A DNA stretch of 64,000 bases from Thalassia testudinum (taxonomy: Eukaryota > Streptophyta > Magnoliopsida > Alismatales > Hydrocharitaceae). A program made the position numbers and the translations under genes. This document shows positions 1-9,058 of the stretch, one piece after another. Numbering within the stretch: position 1 is the first letter of the stretch; each line of letters starts with the position of its first letter. The DNA lies in contig JAZHRO010000050.1 of NCBI GenBank assembly GCA_037157565.1, positions 41,398,501-41,462,500 of the forward strand, read 5' to 3'. The notes beneath the pieces were generated by a model that ran no database searches, was not told where the DNA came from, and saw nothing but the letters and a program-made list of their open reading frames with translations.

Positions 1-1221
1 CCTATCTTTTTCTAGTCCCTAGCAAAATTAAACTACATGCTATGTATAAAATCAGAATTAGGATTAGATCACTTAGACCTAAGTTGTTTATTAGCAACAG
101 AAAATTTCAAGTAAGGGTCCTAAACTACGAAGACTCAACAGTACCCGAGTGTCTACCAGAATGCAGACTGCCTAAGTCCTCGCCTTATTTGAAAAGGGAA
201 GATACATTTTTTTTTTCATTTTCTTTTTTTCTAATTTTTTTGGACTTTTGGAATTTGAGAGTTTCGGGATAACTTTTTATGGCTACCCGACCTGCCCAAA
301 ACTCAAAAAGGACTCTAAGTGCTAAGCATCTAGTGAAAAGAATGAAAGACTCATTAGGTAGTTGTTAAAACAAACTTCGGGTTTCTATGACCCTAAGTGA
401 CTTTGCCTAAAGGTTTATCTTTTCGAACGGTAACTTTCTCCCTACTTCTCTTATTTATGGGGTCAACATAAGGGCGAACCCAGTGTAGATCTCTCTAGTT
501 TATTCTACTTCCCCGTTCTTCCCTAAGTTTTTTAGGCATTATTGTGCATTTTTGTGAGCTGGGCTCTTGACAACCAGCCAATGGACTGTTACCTGCGACA
601 ACTTTCTAGCCATACTCGTGCGATGAAGTGTGGTTTTATTTATTTATTTTTTTATGTTCTTTTTCTATTTTTTTCTTTCTGTGTTTTTTTTTAAAGTAGG
701 TGGCTTCCCTAATTTAAGATTTACCTAAAGGCAGTACGAAGAAAATGGTCATGTGGCTGGGCTCTGGACAACTAGCCAATGGCTGCTACTCATGACAACT
801 TGCCAGCCATACCACCCTAGATAATTCATTAGCTACCCAATTTTCAAAGAAACCATCGAAAAGTTAGTCAATGCAAATAGTGTGTAGATGCTTAGGCTTA
901 AAGTCTCCTTAAATCTGAGAGCGAGTTGATAAGCCATATACTTATCACCCTAATTTATTGATTAATTTAAAATAGAATTACTTAGCGAGGACTCGAGACT
1001 AAGTCCACATTCGAGTAGACACCCGATCTAATTAAGCCCGAAGACCTGAAGAGTCTAAGTGTTCAGGTCCTATCGTATCATTTCCTAAAGTTAATAACTT
1101 CCAAATGCCTAAGTTCTCTTCTTCCTAATCTCTTTCTCTTTTATCTTTTTGAATTTTCATTTTTTTTAAAGAAACTAAAAGAAATTCTATGGAGTTAACA
1201 AAATGATTTCAGGAATTAATT
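1..1221 (-). other. A 3' noncoding spacer with two 60-bp repeats
   Basis: Noncoding DNA between the internal polypurine-like motif (1222-1259) and the terminal tract just off the left edge. It holds two imperfect copies, near 556-615 and 755-812, of a unit containing gctgggctct, gacaac, agccaatgg and ccagccatac. Long T and pyrimidine runs lie near 206-240, 640-690 and 1130-1170. The equivalent spacer in B, C, D and F also holds a short repeated motif, with different sequence by subfamily. Confidence 0.6.
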
Positions 1222-1259
1222 ATCCACCCCCATGCCTAAATGATGCAATGTCCTCCTTG
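1222..1259 (-). other. A internal polypurine-like motif
   Basis: On the element strand this reads GAGGACATTGCAT, then TTAGGCATGGGGGTGG. The same motif occurs at the matching position in B (13050-13090), C (39188-39232), D (28445-28478), F (46681-46712) and H (50645-50682). It lies about 1.2 kb before the terminal tract and resembles it (GGCATGGGGGT), so it may be a second plus-strand priming site. That role is inferred. Confidence 0.6.
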
Positions 1260-1378
1260 AAAAAATAAAGACATGAAAAGGACAGAATAAACGGAATATC
1301 ACCTGAATTACGTGAAAATCCAGTTAGCTCTGCAAAGAACGTGGAATATAAACACATGCTAAATTTAATGCCTTCAGC

Positions 1379-3160
1379 TAGGAATAACATACATATGAGG
1401 AAAAAATTGAGAATTCACAAGTGCATGTCAGAATCAAAATCAAAAGATTAATCCTCAGACCCACCAGCATAAGATGTCCACAGACGTGGACCAGATTATG
1501 ATGGAGACCCATACCCCAGGGTCGAGTGATTCTCAAGTTTTGGATGAAAATCACCCATAACAGAAGGTTGTTAAGCTTGCAAGGCCGGGCCTGTGGTTTT
1601 ACGGTGTGCAACCCAAGACCAAAGTGTCGGACAATGGGTAAAGATGGTTCAATAGGTGCAGATGTCCACTTAACATTCAGCTCAGAAAAATAATCAGTTA
1701 TTTTGAGATAGGGTTGCACGTGAAAGATATCGTTTAGGTGGTTTTAGGTCAACAGGAACCCTTAAATCCAAACTTGGTTTTCCCTAAGAATTAACCTCCT
1801 AAATTTTCATTTCAACATTTCTATCCTCCAAAATCAAGTGCCCAAGCTCCGGGACCTCTAGCATATTGTTCGCCCCATAAGATTTACCCAAGTTCAGAAT
1901 TCGTGACTGAATCAAGATTGGCTTGGGCACAATGATCTCAAAAGTCAGCTCTTCAAGGTGCGATTGAGGAATGGGGTTACTGATTGAATCATCAGGATTC
2001 AGATCATCCAAGTTAGCCCCAACCGAATCAGAATCTTCAATAGTCGGGCTATCAAATGGTTTATCAGATTCCTCAACCCATTTGTCTCACTAAAATCATT
2101 CTCCTTAAGCTCAAGTGAAACTTTACTGAGAGATTCCTCAGCCTCAAAATCAAGGAATTCATGATCCTCATTTATATACGTCTTAAAATCATACGTCATT
2201 TCATGGTCCATGGAGACATATTTTTTGTCATTCCCTAGCTCTGGGATCTCAGGTGTGAAACTCGATTCATCCTCAATGAGTTGCTCTAGACCAACCAGGT
2301 CATCTCCAATCTTAGAATATGTATCCCCACAACCGGTGCCTGAGTGGGTTCTGACATTGGCTCTCCTGAAGGGGGTTCATCTTGAGAATCATCCCAAGAT
2401 TTGACTAGGGCAACCACAAATTTCATCCTCAAACTCGATAATTTCCCAAGAAGAAACTCACCTAGATCCCTATCCCTAACATTTTGGAGTAAATCCAATA
2501 GAGAACTATTAAGTTCATCAATCATTTTGATCATAGGCTCCAATGCTTCAGTGCTTGGAGTTGGCTAAGCTTCTAAAGATTGTATAGTGTTCCTCAAATT
2601 AGCCAACACCATGTCTTGGACCTGGTTCATTTGAACTGAATGGTTCGATTCAGGTTTGGGTGGGTTTGGGTTAAACCTAGGGGAGTCAAGATATTGAGGT
2701 TCTCGGGTCCCTCCTTTATAGTAGGTCGTTCTAGGTTGTTCAAAGAATGGTGGTGACCTATATTCAGTGGAATATTGGGGGGGGTAGGTACTATAATCAT
2801 CATATCCTTCCTGATTATTGATCAGGTTGGTTTGGTGATCAAGGATGAAGATCACTAATCATTGTAGCTCTGGGAAGGATAGTAATCATAGTCTTGTTGT
2901 CCAGGATTAGACCCTGGACACTGAGGTCCGAATTCATATCCCAAATCAAAGTATCCCGGCTAGTGGATGGGTAATTACAAGTCAAGTTGGGATAGTAATC
3001 ATCTTGGAGGTAATTGTTGGTAGGAGGGTAGGATGGGAAATGCATGTAAGATGTGGAAGGATACATGGTAGAATAGGAGGAAAATCTGAAGACAGAAAGG
3101 AGCCCTACAGTACAAGCAATCAACCTTGTCCTTAGGTGGGTTAGCCTAATGACCTACAGA
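1379..3160 (-). pseudogene. A: decayed orphan ORF related to the B 617-aa ORF
   Basis: A chain of overlapping minus-strand reading frames with frameshifts and stops. The N-terminal part (about 2565-3160) is rich in Pro, Tyr and Asn. The middle (about 2286-2600) is Leu/Met-rich and could be helical. An acidic Asp/Glu/Ser-rich stretch covers about 1799-2250. The C-terminal part (about 1379-1580) aligns with the hydrophobic C-terminal block of the B ORF around the shared MGLHH/FGLHH core. The frame ends in the conserved post-ORF motif (gccttcagc, gctaaattta on the plus strand). No known domain is visible. The function is unknown, and this copy is certainly not translatable as one protein. Confidence 0.55.
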
Positions 3161-3906
3161 CTCCCAGGACCTGTCTTGAGATTATAAATGATTTGGTCTA
3201 CTTCTATCCAGCCAGTCAAACCAGTTAGAGGGAGGGACTGGGGAGAAGGTTCTTCCTTTAGATTGGGCCTCTGGTTCCTAGTGTACCCCCCAGCCACATC
3301 GTTTGATGCTACTCCCCTAGCTAAACCTCAGATGGGCCAGCAGAAGCAGATTAATCAAAAAAAATCTCAACCTGAGGCCCGAAGAGCGAATCAATCCTTA
3401 AGGCCAATGCCTACTCAATTTTAATTAGGCTTGGGATGATTGTGCTCTTGGAATGTGATGGGCCCTTTAGATAGGTTGTGCCCTTAATGATCTCGGTTTA
3501 AGTAGTAGAATCAAAGTGGAATGATGCACCTTAAGTCGAGAGTTGTGGGTGTTAATGTGTGTCTCTTTTAGGAAATTCCACAATCAGATAACTTTTTTTT
3601 AATTTTGCTTTAATTTATGTGGATGGCGAGGTGAGTGGAGTGACAAACAAGACAAATAATTTCTCTCCCAGGGTTTGTGAAAACACCTAAGTAGATTAGG
3701 TCTTGATTATTAAGGTGGTGAAATGATCTAGTGGGTGGGGAACTGGGGGAAAACTTACAAATATCTTTACTCGCACTTTACTCCAATCTACCGCCTTCGA
3801 CTCCACGATCGGGTTCCCGCATGACAATAAATCAAAGAAGAAAGATATGTTAGAAAAATATGTAAGTAATGTGGGAAAACACGAAAAAAACCAAAGAGCA
3901 TTGCCT
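3161..3906 (-). other. A leader region
   Basis: Untranslated leader between the PBS and the ORF remnant on the minus strand. I see no gag motif. The short open frames here lack matches to the other elements. The leader starts with a short arm (TTGCC at 3901-3905) able to pair with GGCAA inside the PBS (3911-3915). Confidence 0.5.
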
Positions 3907-3923
3907 CCCCGGCAACAGCGCCA
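3907..3923 (-). other. A primer binding site, tRNA-Asp
   Basis: On the minus strand this reads TGGCGCTGTTGCCGGGG, the complement of the plant tRNA-Asp 3' end with one mismatch (C to T). It starts 3 nt inside the LTR end, the usual place for the minus-strand DNA primer site. Confidence 0.9.
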
Positions 3924-3926
3924 AAA

Positions 3927-5713
3927 TGATCGCATCGGATTCGTCATGGAAGGATTCGAGTTTGGAAAACTCATCATCGTAGTTCGACTCGAGAGAAAAT
4001 TCATCGATCAGATAAAATTTATAACCAAAACTCGAAAAGTGAGTTCCAGGTCGAACACAGGGAGGCGAACGTTTGGTTTTGAAAGATACGTGTTTCGCTT
4101 TATTTCTTTTTTTTGTCATTTCTATCTTTTATAATTTTTTTTGGAATTTTTTAGAAAGAAAGAGATCAGATCGACAATTGCTTATCTAACTAATCTACTT
4201 GCAAAATATAAGAGAGACAGAGAGAATCACATATATTTCTGAATCAAACATTTGCTACAACTAGGAAAGTGGGAAAGATTACACTACAAAAGCAATAAAG
4301 ATAGAAAGAGGTGAGAGAATCCCCCTCGACGGTTTCTCGAAGGAGGACTCGCTCTGACGCCACCTGGAAAAAGGTGGTGAGGAGTGGGACGATCGAGGAT
4401 TGAGCCAGAGGACGAAGGGCGGGGCAGGACGACGTTGCGATGAGGATCTTCTTCCCGAAGGGCGGTGAGAGGATGACCACGGGATGATCCATGAAAGAGG
4501 ATGAGAGGCAGGAACAAATATTTGATTTCTACTCTAGAGGAGCATCTTGGGCTTGGGACAAGCTCTCTCTAGAGCCTTAGAGGTGGTGAGAGGAAGAAAG
4601 GAAGAGATGGTTTGAAATGGAAGGGAGTAGGTCCTTTTATAGTGGAGCAGGAGAGACAAAATCGTCCATGGGCAATTAGTGATGGCTATAATCGTCGCTG
4701 AAGATCTGTGCCCTTCAATTCCTTTGCTAGCGTGCACATAACGTAGGCCATTAGTGACGGTTACAAGCGTCACTAATGACCCACCCAACTGTCGCTGAAG
4801 AACGCACCCCCTCCGCTCACACTTGTTTACAGCTGTGCTCGCAAGCCTACCTTCTCGCCGTCAAATGCTTGATCGATGGTCGCGATTTCATGAAGATCGC
4901 GTACTCAGCTAGCGTTGGATGGCGCGGGCGTATCTGCAATCATCCGTGCGTCGACATGGAGACTCTTGCGTCATTCGATGAAGATTGTGTGGCCTAATTT
5001 GGTGCTTGCACTCTCATTGTTGATTGTGTGTGCTCGCGGGGATTCACCCATGCGGCTGTACCTTGAGAGCACCCCTCACAACCAATGCACTGTGGGCACT
5101 TTTCTGTCTCAAAGAAGAATTGAGTGCTGCAGGCGTGGAGGCATCCTAATCGTTTGATCTGGATCCAACAGCTAGGATTCGAAGGCGCAGAAGATGAAGG
5201 GCATGGCCAGTTCCTGCTGGCCGGTGTTGGGCTGCCTAGATGACGTCACGTGGTGCCATCTGGGTCGTCCATCTTCTTTCTGTTGCAGAGGGTGCCACGG
5301 TGCTCGGATCGAGGTGATTTCCACATTATCGAACTGCAATTGTCACTCTGGATCCATCCGTATAGTTAGATTTTCTATTCGAAATTCGTATGGATGTCGC
5401 ATTGCCCTCCTGGAAGTTGACCTTCCTCAGACTTCATATGATGCTACGGGATTCCAATCTAGACGATTTCAGAGTCGCTAGACTCCAATCGTCATCTTGA
5501 TCAAATCCATACAGTCGAATCATCCATTCGAGGCCCTGAAATAGATCTCCTTCTCTCCTAACCATAAGAAGGACCTAATTCACCTAAAATATATACAACT
5601 ACTCTAAATGCAGAATGATGCATGCTATACAATATTTATAACATGAAATGCAAATCTAAGCCTAGGAACATGCATGAATAAGCATTTTAACCAAAATGAA
5701 TGTGTCTACATCA
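3927..5713 (-). repeat. A 5' LTR
   Basis: LTR of element A, starting TGATCGCATCGG on the plus strand directly beside the PBS and ending near ctacatca. A minus-strand TATA box (CTATAAAAGG) lies at 4633-4642, so U3 runs from about 4640 rightwards and R-U5 leftwards. U3 holds a perfect 11-bp inverted repeat at 4749-4778 (CATTAGTGACG, 8-nt loop) and a degenerate relative from about 4676. The short open frames here are incidental. The right border is uncertain by tens of bases because the partner LTR is outside the window. Confidence 0.7.
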
Positions 5714-6007
5714 ATGTATGACTTTAATTATGGCTATGACTTTTCTTGTTATGACTTTTAATCATTTGGTTTCTCTATAATCTTTTCTCATGCCTGGTTA
5801 TTGTCTATACATATGATTATATTCTTTTTGTTTGATTGACAAAAAGGGGGAGAAATGGTAAATACATCGTATTTAAAATAGGGAAGCTTAGTTTGAGGGG
5901 GAGGTTTCACTTCCAGCAGAGTTTTTTGTATTCCTTCTCTTATGACGTTTCTATTATTTTAAATATGGGTATTTCTATTATTTTGTCAACACTAAAAAGG
6001 GGGAGAT

Positions 6008-7422
6008 TGTTGGAATCAAGTTCCACTTCTCTTTTATGTTTTGGTGTTAACAAAATTATTTTAAATCTAATGAGTTTATAAAGTGTTATTTTCAAGAAAT
6101 CACAAGATTTAGGAAGTATGAAAGAGGTGATGATGGCATGAAGAATGAAGATTGATTTCATATTGTTCATATATCTTGTAATCTAGATTTTGTACGTCTC
6201 CTAACAAGAAAAATGATCTAGGAGTTAAAATCAAAATAGAAATAATTAGGAATCATACTCCAGTTCTATTATTCATTTGAAAAACTTATATCGTTTCTTT
6301 GTCAGATTTATCATATATTTACATTCAAATATCACCTAAATTGATGAACAAAACTTATTGAAGGTACTTGTTGCAAGTATCGGTACTATTCACCAATAAC
6401 GGTACCTGCTAAGCATAAGTTTGGGTCCTAGTCCCAAACTGTGAACAAGTACCCGTACTCATCATGAGTACCAGTACCAGGTGCTCACAGTCTGAAGACT
6501 TGGGAAGTGCCTGAACCTTACAAGTACCGGTACTAATCACCAGTACCGGTACATGTAGGTCATAGTTCATGCCATTACCCAAATATGTGAGTCACAAGTA
6601 CTGGTACTTATTATGAGTACCGGTACCAAGTGACTAAGTTGGTACTCAATTGTAAGCACTGAGTACTGATACCCATGACGAGTACCAGTACCCAGGCTTT
6701 GTTGGGCTGACTGCTGTTTAATTGTGAGCAATCAGTATCGGTACCACAACTTTAGTACTGGTACTAACTAACCATTGAGCCCAATCTAAATGTCTATTTT
6801 GCAATTAAACCTATCTCTAATCTTCCTATTTTGCCCCTAACGGCTAGTAATCATAGGGAAGGTGTTTAGTGGCTTACATAAACACCTTGTGTGTGTCATC
6901 TGCACACAACACAAGCATAAAAAATCTCCTTGGTCTCAATTCCATATTTCTCAATTAAAGCTGCAAGGATTGTCGTTTTGTTGCATTCTTCTTCAAGGCG
7001 ATACTCTTTGCAACAAATCATTTCAGGCGATTTCGTTCTTCATCGTAAAATCTCTTTTGCGCTTTAATGTGCTTTCGCTAGATTAGTATATAAACTTTCT
7101 ATTAAGAAAATTCTTGTTGGAGACTTAGGAACTTAGTTGTAAGCTATATTGTTGCTTACTTACACTTGTATCTTTCTATTCTTATTTAATCTTGTAATTG
7201 GGTTGAGGTAACCTGTTAATGACCTTTGTTTATAGTAAATTTATTCCCTCCGGGTTGAGGGAATCAGGTTAAAAATCCTAAGTCAAGAGACTTAGGTAGT
7301 GGAGTACCCAAGTGAGGGGAACCACTATACATTTGGTGTTATATTTTGTAGTTTGCTTTATTTTTTGTTTACCACACTATTCATCCACCCTTGCAGTGTG
7401 CTTGTGCCTTTTAGATCCTACA
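6008..7422 (+). repeat. K 3' LTR
   Basis: 1415-bp LTR running from TGTTGGAATC to cctaca. The order of parts matches the T LTRs: distal U3, then a palindrome array (6377-6764), then a probable core promoter near 6870-6890 (acataaacacc, weak TATA), then R-U5 containing a repeated 'gttgaggtaacc / gggttgaggg' region. No coding capacity. Confidence 0.75.
6377..6764 (+). promoter_or_regulatory. Paired GTACCGGTAC palindrome array in K U3
   Basis: Twelve copies of a 10-bp palindrome close to GTACCGGTAC, arranged as six doublets: starts at 6377/6396, 6449/6468, 6524/6543, 6598/6617, 6663/6682 and 6735/6755. Members of a doublet are 19-20 bp apart start to start, and successive doublets are 65-75 bp apart. 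The array lies upstream of the putative core promoter. Spacing near two helical turns suggests a cluster of protein sites on one DNA face. GTAC is the core bound by plant SBP-domain factors, but which protein binds here is unknown. Confidence 0.8.
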
Positions 7423-7672
7423 CGACAGTGGAATCAAGGTCCACCTTAGTCGTGAGCGCAGCGATTGTGGTGCTCCTTCTCCTAATGTGTGGCCTAATGG
7501 CAACGTCATGGGTTGCCTAATCTCTGAGGTTGGTACGACAAGATGTCTCTAAAGATGTGTACCTCCCACCAAAAGAAGATAAGAGTCAAATATGCCCCGA
7601 ATAAAATGTGAACAAATAAATGAATGAATGCGAGTTTAACATACCCGTTGCCTCCCCAGCAACAGCACCATT
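7423..7672 (-). other. Element G leader and tRNA-Asp primer binding site
   Basis: Minus-strand element of which only the first 230 bases of leader remain before K interrupts it. The PBS is 7654-7670, reading TGGTGCTGTTGCTGGGG on the minus strand, with three C-to-T mismatches to the tRNA-Asp complement. GTTGC (7647-7651) and GCAAC (7659-7663) can form a stem overlapping the PBS. The remainder of G must lie left of the window. Confidence 0.75.
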
Positions 7673-9058
7673 TGATCGAGCATGAAAGCGGTGTTCGAAA
7701 ATATGATCTATGATTATGTTGTAGTATACAAATCAAGTGGTAAAATGCATGATCAAAATAGATGAAAAATAAATAACCACTCACAAGGGAGTGGGTGGTC
7801 TCCACAGGGAGGCTTATGCCTGTCAAAACTCGCACTCGTCGAAAATAGATGTTTATAAATAATTTCACCAAGAAACAAAGCCAAAATCCAAGTTAGATAT
7901 GAGTTTAAATGAAAGTGCAACATAATTTGGCAATTATGAGAAAACAAAGGGGAACACCTAAATTTTCACTCAAATAATTTTATGAAAAAAATGAGTTTGG
8001 CAATGGCATATCATGTAAAAAGAAATGGAAAGGGAAACAGAGGATTCTCTTCATGCCATTTCTGTGCATGAAGGATGCGATGGTCGGCAACGAGGTACTC
8101 GAAGGAGAATCTCTAGACCGAGGGCTTCACGACGACAGTTGCAGCGAAATGTGGGTCGGCCCGAGGTGGCTGGATGGAGTGAAGATGGTTGTGGGATCTG
8201 GCTGTGGTTGCTACTACTGTTGGAGCTGCTCCATGGACGGGCTGCTGTAGAGGGGTGCATGCGGTGGCTACTGCTGCTATGCACGCACGTAGAGGCATGC
8301 GTGCGGGTGGAGGTGCACCAAGGGGAGCTGCTGGAGGTGGCTGTGGCAATCTGCTGGACGTGACGAGGAGGGTGGCGCAGCTGTGCGTGTGCTCGAGAAG
8401 CTGCAGGGAGAGAGGTGCGTATGGTGAGTTGCTCGGGTAGGCAGTGCGCTCGTAACAGTGGCTACGCATGGATGGCACGGCGAGGTGGTGGAGGGTGGTG
8501 CTGGTGCTGTTGGAGGTGGCGGTAGTGGGTGGTAGTTTGGGTTGTTTTTGGTGGAGGAAAACAAAACAAGGGAAGAAGAAGATGATCAATAGTGGTAAAA
8601 TAAAAAGAAGGTGGTGGTGGGTTTTGTTCTTCACATGAAAGACGAAGAAGGTGAATAACAAGATGAGGAGGGGTCGTGTGAATGGCGGAGGTGGTTGTGG
8701 TGGTCACAGTGGTGTTGTTGGGTTGTTGAGGAATAGTGAGCGTGGAGGTGGTGGTGAAGGTGGTCTCCTACGATGAACAGGAGGGCACGGTGAGCTTGAA
8801 GTGAGAAGCTCTGCGATGATGGTGCAGGCTGTCACCCACACACCAATGCTAGAGAAGCTCCACCGCGATTGAGGCCAATGGTGGTGAGAGGACGAGAGTT
8901 TGAATTCTCTGCACGGTAGTGAAAGGGGTGGGATGGTGGCCTCCTCCACATGGCGGGCCCTCCCTCTCCTTTGTAGTTGCGGCTGCATGGATTTGAAATG
9001 GGAGAAGTGGGAGCAGATTTGCTTCTCACGGCCATTAAGGATTTCATGGCTAGAGGAG
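7673..9058 (-). repeat. G 5' LTR, first part (R-U5 side)
   Basis: LTR starting TGATCGAGCATG two bases from the G PBS. It is interrupted at 9058 by element B and continues at 19021, with the AGGAG duplication on both sides. The part from 8025 to 9050 is GC-richer and full of gtggtgg/gctgctgg low complexity, which creates several long spurious open frames. In element orientation this is U5 and R. The TATA-like signal (TGTATAAATAAT, minus) appears only after B, near 19079-19092. Confidence 0.65.

Larger units (their letters stand above)
1..5713 (-). mobile_element. Element A: non-autonomous Athila-type LTR retrotransposon, 3' end cut by window edge
   Basis: Read on the minus strand it has a 5' LTR (3927-5713), a tRNA-Asp PBS (3907-3923), a leader, a decayed ORF (about 1379-3160) and a 3' spacer that reaches base 1. 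The first bases (tctagtccctagcaaaa) match the hairpin that sits next to the terminal polypurine tract in B and D, so the tract and 3' LTR should begin just left of the window. No gag, protease, RT or integrase is recognisable, so it would depend on an autonomous relative. The copia sequence K starts directly to its right, and the rest of K is not seen, so A probably inserted into K. The right border is approximate. Confidence 0.75.
5714..7422 (+). mobile_element. Element K: 3' end of a SIRE/Maximus-like Ty1/copia element
   Basis: Plus-strand 3' fragment. About 290 bp of noncoding internal DNA carries three purine tracts (aaaaagggggagaaa near 5844, gagggggagg near 5897, aaaaagggggagat near 5993), and the last directly abuts an LTR starting TGTTGGAATC at 6008. 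The TGTTGG start and AAAAGGGGGAGATTG tract are typical of SIRE-type copia elements. No coding part of K is in the window; it should lie left of A. The bases after the LTR (cgaca, 7423-7427) would be one target duplication, with no partner visible. Confidence 0.75.

Noticed and set aside
5194..5481. 95-codon frame and neighbours at 4776-5157 in the A LTR U3
   Set aside because: No homologous frame in other LTRs and located in promoter DNA, antisense to A.
6377..6764. Regular repeats resembling a CRISPR array
   Set aside because: Repeats are only 10-bp palindromes with irregular linkers inside a plant copia LTR; no cas genes and a eukaryotic context.
8025..8988. Overlapping frames on both strands in the G LTR
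   Set aside because: Produced by gtggtgg/gctgctgg low complexity; no conserved motif.
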